Assembly: GCA_015075635.1 (NCBI GenBank)
Contig: JABTUA010000001.1
Span: 2,852,001-2,916,000, forward strand
Direction of reading: 5' to 3'
From: Polyangiaceae bacterium
GTDB lineage: Bacteria > Myxococcota_A > Polyangia > Polyangiales > Polyangiaceae
Length of the DNA stretch: 64,000 bases
This document shows, piece after piece, positions 44,152 to 52,702 of this stretch; position 1 is the first letter of the stretch; each line of letters opens with the position of its first letter. Made by a program: the position numbers and the translations under genes. A model generated the notes under the pieces. It saw only the letters and a list, made by a program, of their open reading frames with translations. It had not been told where the DNA came from and searched no databases.

Positions 44152-45072
44152 TCAGGCGAGCTTTCGCCGCAGCAGCGCGCGGTGGCCCGCCAGCGCCGCC
44201 GCGACCAGACCGAGGCCGATGAGCTGCGAGGTGCTCAGGCCGAAGAGCCCGCCGCGGTCGTCGCTGCGGAAGAACTCGATCACGAAGCGGGCGAGGGCGT
44301 ACAGGGCCACGAACGCCAGGAACACCTGACCGTCGTAGCGCTTGCGGCCGTGCAGTCCCAGGATCAGCGCGCCCGCGATGGCGAACGAGGCGGCGGACTC
44401 GTACATCTGCGTGGGGTGAACCGGGAGCGACGGCTCGAAAGGCGAGCTCAGCAGGCCCGCCTTGAACTGCGATTCGCTGGCCGGGCTGTGTGACGGGAAC
44501 ACCATCGCCCACTTGCTCTTCAGCGGCGAGCCGAAGCAACAGCCCGCGAGCAAGCAGCCCATGCGTCCGAAGCCCAGGCCGATGGGGATCACCATCCCCG
44601 CCATGTCCGCGGCCTTCCAGAACGGAAATCGATCGCGCTTCAGCAGGTACCAGCCGGCGACGGACGCGCCGATGAACCCGCCGTAGTAGGTCAAGCCGCC
44701 GGCCCAGAATTTCGCCCAGGCGAAGCAGTCCACCTCGGTGGGGTGGCAGACCTGCTTGGCCGCGTCCCAGACGCCGCCGTAGCGCGGGCTCAGGCACTCG
44801 TCGCGGGTGATGCGCCAGTCCACCTTCGAGGGATCCGTGCACAGGTGCACGTAGTCCATGAAGTAGCCGTCGGCGAGCACGTGCAGGAGGCGCGCGCCGA
44901 CCACGCCCGCGAGCAGCATCGCCAGGCCCAGGTCCACGACCACGTCCGGGTCCTGCCCCACCCGCTTCGCCCACAGCGCGCCGGCGATGGTCGCGAACAG
45001 GAACCCGGTCAGGAGCAGGACGAAGTAGCTCGGGAACGGGATCTCGAAGAGCGTGAAGAGGCGGCCTTGCAT
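44152..45072 (-). CDS. lgt: Prolipoprotein diacylglyceryl transferase
   Basis: This 306-residue membrane enzyme transfers diacylglycerol to the lipobox Cys, the first step of lipoprotein maturation. Visible are the first helix block LFEIPFPSYFVLLL, VVGARLLHV, GLGFGRMGCLLAGCCFG and HPTQMYES, typical of the CC-containing Lgt subgroup, and a C-terminal RFVIEFFRSDDRG. The HGG motif of E. coli Lgt reads LTYYGGFIG, so the His is a Tyr. Between helices 2 and 3 lies an outer loop of about 45 residues with four Cys (HLC, DEC, QVC, VDC). lspA is encoded 18 bases upstream. Confidence 0.94.
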   Translation of the reverse strand: MQGRLFTLFEIPFPSYFVLLLTGFLFATIAGALWAKRVGQDPDVVVDLGLAMLLAGVVGARLLHVLADGYFMDYVHLCTDPSKVDWRITRDECLSPRYGGVWDAAKQVCHPTEVDCFAWAKFWAGGLTYYGGFIGASVAGWYLLKRDRFPFWKAADMAGMVIPIGLGFGRMGCLLAGCCFGSPLKSKWAMVFPSHSPASESQFKAGLLSSPFEPSLPVHPTQMYESAASFAIAGALILGLHGRKRYDGQVFLAFVALYALARFVIEFFRSDDRGGLFGLSTSQLIGLGLVAAALAGHRALLRRKLA

Positions 45073-45090
45073 TGCCGGGCTCGCGCGTCT

Positions 45091-45987
45091 TCAGCTGCCC
45101 GGCGGCGCGGCGGCCGGGGCCTCCGGGGCCGGCGGCGCGGCGACCTTGGGCTCTTCGGGCGGGGCCGGCGGCGGTGCGCCAGGCGGCGCGTTCGACGACG
45201 CCGCTGGCTTGCGCCGCGAGGTCACCATGTCCACGGCCATCAGCCCGACGCCGACGCAGATGAAGATGTCGGCGACGTTGAAGGTCGGCCAGTGATCGGT
45301 GACCGTCCAGCCCTTCGCGTATTTGGCGATGAAGGCGTTCATCTTCTCGATCCACAGCGCGTGGTAGTCGATGAAGTCGACGACGCTCGAGCGCGTGATG
45401 CGATCGGAGAGGTTACCGAGCGCGCCGCCGAGCACGAGCGGCAAGCCCCACTTCAGCGCGCGCTGGGTCGGCGCCAGGCGACTGTAGAGCGAGACGATGA
45501 AGGCGATGGCGAGCACGCTCACCAAGAGGAAGAACGGCCGCCGGATGCTCTCGTTGGCGTCGTGCAGGAGCCCCCAAGCCCCGCCGCGGTTGTAGGCCAG
45601 GGTGAAGGCCAGGTGATCCTTGATCAGCGTGATGCTCGGCTCGAACGCGGTGCGCTTGCTGAGCGCGACCTCGGCCCATGCCTTCGATCCGATGTCGGAG
45701 ACCAGCGCGACGGCGGCGAGCACGCCGAAGAACACGAACGAAGGCCGGCGCTGGAGCGCTTCGAGCTCCTCCTGGGTCGGCGCCTTCGGGGCGGGCGCCA
45801 GGGCGCTCGGCGCGGCAGCGCTCGGCTCGGCGGACTCGGCGGCCGGCTCGGCGGGGCCCTGCGCGGCGGCGCTCGGCTCCGCGTCAGAGCTTGGAGTCGC
45901 CGGGGGCTCTGGCTCCGCTTCAGCGCTCGGAGTCGCCGTGGGCTCGGCGCTGTCCTCGGCGCGGGGCGGGTCCGTCACGTCACTCAT
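45091..45987 (-). CDS. lspA: Lipoprotein signal peptidase with long N-terminal extension
   Basis: This signal peptidase II cuts prolipoproteins after lipid attachment. It has 298 residues rather than the usual 160-170: an Ala/Pro/Glu/Ser-rich, probably disordered leader of about 80 residues precedes the enzyme. The core has Asp98 (LVSDIGSKAWA), YNRGGAWGL (132-140), catalytic Asp195 (GNLSDRITR) and Asp240 (FNVADIF), with about 20 extra residues before the last motif. A Pro-rich cytoplasmic tail ends it. It pairs with lgt and is divergent from the helicase gene across 89 bases. Confidence 0.94.
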   Translation of the reverse strand: MSDVTDPPRAEDSAEPTATPSAEAEPEPPATPSSDAEPSAAAQGPAEPAAESAEPSAAAPSALAPAPKAPTQEELEALQRRPSFVFFGVLAAVALVSDIGSKAWAEVALSKRTAFEPSITLIKDHLAFTLAYNRGGAWGLLHDANESIRRPFFLLVSVLAIAFIVSLYSRLAPTQRALKWGLPLVLGGALGNLSDRITRSSVVDFIDYHALWIEKMNAFIAKYAKGWTVTDHWPTFNVADIFICVGVGLMAVDMVTSRRKPAASSNAPPGAPPPAPPEEPKVAAPPAPEAPAAAPPGS

Positions 45988-46076
45988 TTCCGGCGCTTAG
46001 TTACGACAGCTCGGCGGCCAGGGCCAGTTGTCCCGAGGGCCTTGTCGCACTACCGCACATCTGTTTAGTTATCCGC

Positions 46077-48524
46077 ATGCCCCAAGCACCCTGGTCCGAA
46101 GCCCGCGGCGTCGATGCAGTCGTCGCCGGCTGGCTGGCCTCCGGCACCGTGCGTCGCTGTCTCGCTGCCGAGCGGCTCATCGGCGAGAGCAGCGGGACCG
46201 GCGCGCCCATTCCCGCCGATCTGCCGCCGGGGCTCCGGCACGCGCTCGGCGCCCGCGGCGTCTCCGAGCTCTACTCGCACCAGGCCGAGGCCATCGCGGC
46301 GGCCCGCGCCGGCCGTCACGTCGTCGTCGCCACACCGACCGCGAGCGGCAAGAGCCTGTGCTTCCACCTGCCGGTGATCGAGGCGCTGGCCCAGGACCCG
46401 ACCGCCAGCGCGTTGTTCGTCTACCCCACCAAGGCGCTGTCGCGCGATCAGGAGCACAACCTGCGCGAGCTGATCGGCGAGGCCGGCCTCAGCATGCCCG
46501 CCACCGTGTACGACGGTGACACGCCCGGCGACGCGCGCCGGGTCGCCCGCGAGCGCTGCCGCGTGCTCTTGACCAACCCGGACATGCTGCACGCCGGCAT
46601 CCTGCCGAACCACGCGCGCTGGGCCGGCTTCCTCCAGGGGCTCCGCTACGTGGTGCTGGACGAGCTCCACACCTACCGCGGCGTGTTCGGCTCGCACATG
46701 GCCCACGTGATCGCGCGCCTCCGGCGCGTCGCGCGCTTCCACGGCTCCGAGCCCACCTTCGTGATGGCGACGGCGACCATCGGCAACCCGGCCGAGCACG
46801 CCGCGCGCCTGATCGGCGTGAGCCCGGACGACGTGGTGATGGTCGATCGCTCCGGGGCGCCGCGCGCAAGCCGGCATTTCTTCATGTACAACCCGCCCAT
46901 CGTCAACGAGGAGCTGGGGATCCGGGCGAGCTCCCTCAAGCGGGCGGTGAGCCTGACGGCGGACCTGGTGCGGGCGCGCGTCCCCAGCATCGTGTTCGGG
47001 CCGTCGCGCAACAGCGTCGAGGTGATGCTGAAGTACCTGCGCGCAGAGGTCGGCGACGTCGCGGGACCCAACGCCATCATGGCCTATCGCGGCGGCTACC
47101 TGCCGGAGACGCGCCGCGCCGTCGAGGCGGGGCTGCGCAACGGGGAGATCCTGTGCGTGGTCGCCACCAACGCGCTCGAGCTCGGCATCGACATCGGCGA
47201 TCTCGACGCGGTGGTGTGCGTCGGCTACCCGGGCTCCGTCGCCGCCACCTGGCAGCGCTTCGGCCGCGCGGGGCGCCGCGGCACCACCAGCATCGCGCTC
47301 CTGGTCTGCTCGAGCGACGCGCTCGACCAGTACCTGGCCCGAGATCCGGACTACCTCCTGGGCTCCGGCGCCGAAGAAGCGCGCATCGACCCGGGCAACA
47401 CCGAGGTGCTGATCCAGCACCTGAAGTGCGCGACGTTCGAGGCGCCGTTCCGCATCAGCTCCGCCGGAGCGCGCCCCGCGAAGCCCGAGCCCGCCACGGG
47501 CGAGCGCTACCTGACCCTCGACAGCGAGGACACTCGCTCGGCGCTCGAGTACCTGCAGAGCCACGGCCTGGTGCACGAGTCCGCGGGGGCGTTCCACTGG
47601 TCCGGCGAGGCCTTCCCGGCCAACAACGTCTCCTTGCGCAACATCGGCTGGGACAACTTCGTGATCATCGACGTGGCCACGGACAAGAGCATCGCCGAGC
47701 TCGACTGGCGGGCCGCGCACACCATGCTGCACGAGCAGGCCATCTACCAGCACGACGCCGAGCAGTTTCAGGTCGAGCGCCTCGACTACGACAACCACAA
47801 GGCCTTCGTGCGCAAGGTCGCGCCCGACTATTTCACGACCGCCCTCACCTACCGCACCGTGGTCGTGATCGAAGAGAGCACGTCCAGACCCTTCGGCGCC
47901 GCGCGCATCGGCCTCGGCGACGTGAAGGTCGAGGAGAAGGTCACCGGCTACAAGAAGATCAAGTTCTTCACCCACGAGAACGCCGGCTACGGCGACGTCT
48001 TCTTGCCGGAGATGCAGCTGCACACCACGAGCTTCTGGCTCACCCTGCCGGAGGCGCTGGTCGTGCGGCTCGGGGCACCGCGCGCCGCCATCGTGGACGG
48101 CCTGCGCGGCGTGGGGCGCGCGCTCGAGCTGGTGAGCACGCTGGCCTTGATGTGCGATCCCCGCGACATCGGCCAGACGCTGGGCGACGGCGGCTCGCCG
48201 GAAGAGGACCGCGCGCCTGGGCGCGATCCGTTCTCCGGTCGAACCGGCGGCTTCGATCCCACGGTGTTCCTGTTCGACGCGCTGCCGGGCGGCGTCGGCC
48301 TGGCCCCGCGCATCTACGAGCGCGCCGACGAGCTGCTCGAGCGCGCGCGCGACTTGATCGACTCCTGCGACTGCGACGCCGGCTGTCCGGCCTGCGTGGG
48401 CCCGACGGAGGAGCACGGCTCGCGCAAGGAGATGAGCTCGAAGATCCTGGCGGGATTGCGCGGCGACGCGGCCGCTGCGAAGCCGGTCCTTGCGGAGGTC
48501 AGGGGCCTACCCTACTTTTCGTGA
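46077..48524 (+). CDS. mrfA: DEAD/DEAH-box DNA helicase (MrfA/YprA-like)
   Basis: This 815-residue superfamily 2 helicase has a Q-like YSHQAEAI, Walker A TPTASGKS, Walker B DELH, motif III TATIGN and a second RecA domain ending FGRAGRRG. A C-terminal domain (MZB-type) carries four Cys, CDCDAGCPAC, near residue 765-775. This matches YprA/MrfA, which acts with MrfB in excision-independent mitomycin C repair in Bacillus subtilis. ATG 46077 is chosen because the helicase-specific N-terminus begins there; the frame is open upstream over lspA. Two surface lipoprotein genes follow closely. Confidence 0.93.
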   Translation: MPQAPWSEARGVDAVVAGWLASGTVRRCLAAERLIGESSGTGAPIPADLPPGLRHALGARGVSELYSHQAEAIAAARAGRHVVVATPTASGKSLCFHLPVIEALAQDPTASALFVYPTKALSRDQEHNLRELIGEAGLSMPATVYDGDTPGDARRVARERCRVLLTNPDMLHAGILPNHARWAGFLQGLRYVVLDELHTYRGVFGSHMAHVIARLRRVARFHGSEPTFVMATATIGNPAEHAARLIGVSPDDVVMVDRSGAPRASRHFFMYNPPIVNEELGIRASSLKRAVSLTADLVRARVPSIVFGPSRNSVEVMLKYLRAEVGDVAGPNAIMAYRGGYLPETRRAVEAGLRNGEILCVVATNALELGIDIGDLDAVVCVGYPGSVAATWQRFGRAGRRGTTSIALLVCSSDALDQYLARDPDYLLGSGAEEARIDPGNTEVLIQHLKCATFEAPFRISSAGARPAKPEPATGERYLTLDSEDTRSALEYLQSHGLVHESAGAFHWSGEAFPANNVSLRNIGWDNFVIIDVATDKSIAELDWRAAHTMLHEQAIYQHDAEQFQVERLDYDNHKAFVRKVAPDYFTTALTYRTVVVIEESTSRPFGAARIGLGDVKVEEKVTGYKKIKFFTHENAGYGDVFLPEMQLHTTSFWLTLPEALVVRLGAPRAAIVDGLRGVGRALELVSTLALMCDPRDIGQTLGDGGSPEEDRAPGRDPFSGRTGGFDPTVFLFDALPGGVGLAPRIYERADELLERARDLIDSCDCDAGCPACVGPTEEHGSRKEMSSKILAGLRGDAAAAKPVLAEVRGLPYFS

Positions 48525-48527
48525 ATC

Positions 48528-50633
48528 GTGGGAGCGCCGACCTTTCGTCGTCTCGGGCTCTGGCTCGCCGTCTCCGGGCTGGCCTTCGGCCTCGCCGGCA
48601 GCTGCGTGGCGCGACCGGAGGGCACCTTCCAGAAGCCGACGGACGACGACGGAGGTCCGCCCGGCCCCATCCTGTTCGACGGCAGCTCCGACGTGAAGAG
48701 CGAGCTGCCCCCGGCTGACCCGCACGCCGTGCTCGGCGTCGATCCGCCGCACGGGCCCTGGAACGGCGGGCAGACCGTGATGGTGCGCGGCAACGGCTTC
48801 GACAGCAAGGCCCGGGTCTGGTTCGGCACGGTGGAGATCCCGAGCTCGGATCTGGTCCCCGTGGACGCGGAGCGCATCCAGGTCGCGGTGCCCCCCGGCA
48901 GCGCCGGCCCCGTGGACGTCACGGCGCAGAACGGCGACGACACCTCGACGCGCCGCACGCTCCTGGGCGGTTACGAATACGACTCGTTCTACGCCGACCC
49001 GAAGAGCGGCCCCACCTCCGGCGGAACGCTGGTGAAGCTCTACGGGCAAGGCACCAAGTGGAGCGACAAGGTCGAGGTGCTGGTGGACTTCTTGCCGTGC
49101 ACGGACGTCGTGGTCACGAGCGGCACGGAGCTCCAGTGCAAGACGCCGCAGAGCACGCCGGGCACGAAGCCGATCCGGGTCACCACCGAAGACGGCGTGA
49201 GCGTGGACGTGCTGGATGCCTTCACCTACGGCGACAGCGACAACGGCTACAAGGGTGGCCTGAGCGGCGGCCCGCTGAAAGGCCAGCTCAAGGTGCTGGC
49301 CCTCGACGGCTGGACGGGCACGGTGCTGCCCGGCGCGACCGCCATCGCGGGCGACGACCTCGACAAGGCGCTGGTGCAGAAGACCGACGGGGCCGGCGTC
49401 ACCGTGTTCCAAGACGCTGCGCTCGGGCCCAAACGGACGGTCACGGTGGCCAAGAAGTGCTACCAGCCCATCACCTTCGTGGACGTCCCGGTCGACACGG
49501 TGACCGTCTACCTCGACCCGGTGCTGTCACCCAGCTGCGCGGAGGAAGGTGACCCGCCGCCGGTGGGCGGCACTCCGGCGCTCGGCGCCGCGATCACCGG
49601 GCAGCTGGTCTGGAAGAGCTCGAAGGAGTTCGAGACGCGCGCCGCCTGGACCAACATCCCGGAGCCCAAGGGCCCCGACGAGAAGGCCGTCGCCTACGTG
49701 TTCCAGCTCCAGAGCGATCCGAGCTACGGCTTCAGCCTGCCGAACGCCTCCGACGCGGTGACGCCGAGTGCGGGCGGAACCATCGGCTACGAGTACGTGA
49801 TCAGCGCCCAGACCGGCAACCTCGGCATCTACGCCCTGGCGGGCATCGAGAACCGCGCGGCGTCGCCGCCTTACTTCAAGGCCTACGCCATGGGCCTGGC
49901 GAAAGGCATCTCGACCGCGCCGGGCAAGGTGACGAGCAACGTGTTCATCAACATGGACATCCCGCTCGATCACGCCTTCAAGATCAGCATGACCGGCCCC
50001 AAGCCCACGCTGAAGGGTCCGGACCGAGCGAAGGTCAGCGTCTCCATCCGGGTGAACGAGCTCGGCTACGCGCTCTTGCCGGTGGGCGTGCAGGAGAAGC
50101 TCTTGCCGATCACGGGCCCCTTGTCCTTCGTGGGCGTGCCGCCGCTGATCAAGGGCCTCGCCAGCAGCCAATACGTCTACACCGGTCGAGCGGTGACCGG
50201 CGTCGGCGGCACCTCGCCGCGCTCGGTGGTGGGGCTCTCCGCCACCACCAGCACCGCAGAGGTGGTGAGCCTCGATCCTTTCGTGGAGATCCCCGCGCTC
50301 ACCACCCCGGGCCAGAACGGCAGCTGGACCGGGACCGATCTCGGCTGGAGCGCGAGCCCAGGCGGCGCGAGCGTGGAGCTGACCGTGGTCTACGCCCAGA
50401 GCGGCGGCGGCCTCGTGACCTGGGTCATCGCGGCGCCGGCGGGGGTGAGCTCGACCAAGTTGCCGAACCTGGCCGCGCTGGGCAGCGAGCTCGCGCTCTT
50501 GCCGGGTCCGATCACCTTCAGCGTGAACCGCGCGCACATCACGCCCTTCGACTACGGCAGCCTGCGCTACCGCCAGCTCGACACGCGCGGCTGGAACGCC
50601 TACGCCTCGGACATCTTCCATGCGCACCTGTGA
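48528..50633 (+). CDS. IPT/TIG-domain surface lipoprotein
   Basis: This 701-residue protein starts at GTG 48528, three bases after the helicase stop. The lipobox is LAGSC (Cys26). Two IPT/TIG immunoglobulin-like domains follow (about 65-150: PPHGPWNGGQTVMVRGNGF; 152-240: PKSGPTSGGTLVKLYGQG), then a carboxypeptidase-regulatory-like region (about 255-335) and a long beta-rich part to the end without a recognised family. It probably sits on the outer membrane surface and binds carbohydrate or protein, which is inference. Its end overlaps the next lipoprotein gene by 14 bases. Confidence 0.85.
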   Translation: MGAPTFRRLGLWLAVSGLAFGLAGSCVARPEGTFQKPTDDDGGPPGPILFDGSSDVKSELPPADPHAVLGVDPPHGPWNGGQTVMVRGNGFDSKARVWFGTVEIPSSDLVPVDAERIQVAVPPGSAGPVDVTAQNGDDTSTRRTLLGGYEYDSFYADPKSGPTSGGTLVKLYGQGTKWSDKVEVLVDFLPCTDVVVTSGTELQCKTPQSTPGTKPIRVTTEDGVSVDVLDAFTYGDSDNGYKGGLSGGPLKGQLKVLALDGWTGTVLPGATAIAGDDLDKALVQKTDGAGVTVFQDAALGPKRTVTVAKKCYQPITFVDVPVDTVTVYLDPVLSPSCAEEGDPPPVGGTPALGAAITGQLVWKSSKEFETRAAWTNIPEPKGPDEKAVAYVFQLQSDPSYGFSLPNASDAVTPSAGGTIGYEYVISAQTGNLGIYALAGIENRAASPPYFKAYAMGLAKGISTAPGKVTSNVFINMDIPLDHAFKISMTGPKPTLKGPDRAKVSVSIRVNELGYALLPVGVQEKLLPITGPLSFVGVPPLIKGLASSQYVYTGRAVTGVGGTSPRSVVGLSATTSTAEVVSLDPFVEIPALTTPGQNGSWTGTDLGWSASPGGASVELTVVYAQSGGGLVTWVIAAPAGVSSTKLPNLAALGSELALLPGPITFSVNRAHITPFDYGSLRYRQLDTRGWNAYASDIFHAHL

Positions 50634-52701
50634 CTCGGCGTCCGCCGACTCCGCTCGAGCAGCTCACGATCCGCCGCTGAGACCAGGACCCACGGAGAGA
50701 CCGGCGCGGCCGCGCCTGCTGTCGAGCTTGCGTCACCTGTCTGGGCTGGCCTTCGGCTCGTTCGTGATCGCGAGCTGCGGCTTCGACCGCGCCGACCGCT
50801 GGCTGATCTCGGACGAGAGCCCCCCGCCGCCGCTGTGCAACCTGGGCGCGATGCGCTGCACCGACGCCGTCGAGCGCTGCGAGAAGAGCTCTTCCGGCTT
50901 GGTCTGGGCGAAGCTCGAGGACTGCGCCGGCCAGGGCCTGGTCTGCGTCCCGGACGCCTGGGTCTGCAAGACCTGCGTGCCGAGCTCGCGGCGCTGCGAC
51001 GGCCAGACGACCAAGCTCTGCGACGCGAGCGGTGACCACGAGACCGAAGGCGACACCTGCGACACGACCCAGGGCATCGCCTGCCGCGCCGGCCAGTGCA
51101 CTCAGCTCTGCTCCAAGGCCAAGCAGCAGCGCAGCAACGTCGGCTGCGAGTACTGGGCCGTGGATCTCGACAACGCCAACGTCGGGGCGGGGCTGAACGC
51201 CGCCGCGCAGCAGTACTCCGTGGTCGTCAGCAACCCGCAGCCGGACGTCTACGCGGAGGTGGTCATCGAGCGCGACGACAGCGCGCCGGGACAGCCGAAT
51301 TCTCCGCTCGGCGTCGCCAAGGCGACCATCCCGCCGCTCAGCCTGCGGGTCTTCCAGCTCGGCCCGCGCGAGGTGGACGGCTCGCCTCCCGGCGAGTTCG
51401 ACACCGGGACGCACACGGCCCTCACGCGTCACGCCTATCGGGTCAGCTCGAATTTCCCGGTCGTCGCCTATCAGTTCAACCCGCTCTACAACGCCGCCGT
51501 GTTCTCCAACGACGCCTCGCTCCTGAAGCCGGTGGAGGCCCTGGTGGTGGCCCCGGGACAGCTGGCACGCTCGTACGTGGTCCTGGGCTGGCCGCAGACC
51601 ATCGCCAGCACGGACGATCCGAACACCAACTTCAACCCGGCGAACCCGGTCGATCTCCGCGCGTTCTTGACCATCGTGGGCACCCGGCCGAACACCGTGG
51701 TCAAGGTCGAGACCCGCGCCGGCATCATCGGCGGCGGACCGGTGAAGACCACGCCCAAGGGCGGCGTGGTGGAGCTGTCTCTTGGCCCGTTCGACGTCTT
51801 GAACCTGGAGACCGACGACTTCAACGCGGACTTCACCGGTTCGGTGGTGTGGGCCAACCAACCGGTGGTCGTGTTCAGCGGCAGCGAGGCCAGCGACGCG
51901 CCGTTCTTCTCGAAGCTGTCGGAGCGACGCTGCTGCGCCGATCACCTGGAGGAGCAGCTCGATCCGATCCGCACCGCCGGCACGCGCTTCGTCGCCACCA
52001 TCTCGGCCAACCGCTCCGAGATGGTGGCCGCGGCCGGCGCGAGCATCGGCGTCGTGTCCCAGCCGGAGTACTTCCGGGTCATCGCCGTCACCGAGAGCGG
52101 TGCGAAGATCACGACCACGCTGGGCGGGGAAGCGGCGAGCTTGTCCCTCGCCGGCCGCGGCTCCTACGCCGACATCGCGTCGACCCGAGAGTTCTTGCTG
52201 GAGAGCGACGCCCCGGTGATGCTCCAGAGCGTCTCGGCGAGCCAGGACGACGGTGGCGTTCCGCGAGGCCTGCCCGGCGGCGACCCCAGCAGCATCATCA
52301 TCCCGCCGGTGCAGCAGTTCCGCACCTCGTACGTATTCTTGACGCCGGACAAGTACAACTTCGACTTCATCCGCATCATCGCGCCGCCCAGCGCCGCGAT
52401 CGTGCTCGACGGCACGCCGGTGCAAGACATCGCCGCCTGCGTGCCGGTGCCGGGGGACGGCCTCACGGCGGCCGAGCGTGGCAGCCCCACTCCGCCCTTC
52501 GTAGTCTACCGCTGCCAGCTCAGCTTCCCGGTCATCGACCCGGAGAAGCAGACCGACAACGTCAGCCCCGGCGTGCAGGACGACGGCGTCCACCGAGTCG
52601 ACGCCGACGAGCCGGTCGGCGTGCTCGTGGACGGCTTCGACGCCTACGTCTCCTACGCCTACGCCGCCGGCACGGAGCTGAACCAGATCGTCCCGCAGTG
52701 A
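50620..52701 (+). CDS. IgGFc-binding-type lipoprotein
   Basis: The 693-residue protein from ATG 50620 has a long N-terminus (about 40 residues) before the hydrophobic segment that ends at Cys53 (FVIASC). A later non-ATG start would give a normal signal peptide, so the start is uncertain. A Cys-rich part (about 70-175) leads to the IgGFc-binding-type domain (from GCEYWAVDLDN, about 180, to about 690), as in the paralogue at 571-2475 but without the Gly/Ala linker. It ends with DGFDAYVSYAYAAG, typical of the family. It follows the TIG lipoprotein as part of one transcript; both are likely surface proteins. Confidence 0.85.
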   Translation: MRTCDSASADSARAAHDPPLRPGPTERPARPRLLSSLRHLSGLAFGSFVIASCGFDRADRWLISDESPPPPLCNLGAMRCTDAVERCEKSSSGLVWAKLEDCAGQGLVCVPDAWVCKTCVPSSRRCDGQTTKLCDASGDHETEGDTCDTTQGIACRAGQCTQLCSKAKQQRSNVGCEYWAVDLDNANVGAGLNAAAQQYSVVVSNPQPDVYAEVVIERDDSAPGQPNSPLGVAKATIPPLSLRVFQLGPREVDGSPPGEFDTGTHTALTRHAYRVSSNFPVVAYQFNPLYNAAVFSNDASLLKPVEALVVAPGQLARSYVVLGWPQTIASTDDPNTNFNPANPVDLRAFLTIVGTRPNTVVKVETRAGIIGGGPVKTTPKGGVVELSLGPFDVLNLETDDFNADFTGSVVWANQPVVVFSGSEASDAPFFSKLSERRCCADHLEEQLDPIRTAGTRFVATISANRSEMVAAAGASIGVVSQPEYFRVIAVTESGAKITTTLGGEAASLSLAGRGSYADIASTREFLLESDAPVMLQSVSASQDDGGVPRGLPGGDPSSIIIPPVQQFRTSYVFLTPDKYNFDFIRIIAPPSAAIVLDGTPVQDIAACVPVPGDGLTAAERGSPTPPFVVYRCQLSFPVIDPEKQTDNVSPGVQDDGVHRVDADEPVGVLVDGFDAYVSYAYAAGTELNQIVPQ

Positions 52702-52702
52702 A

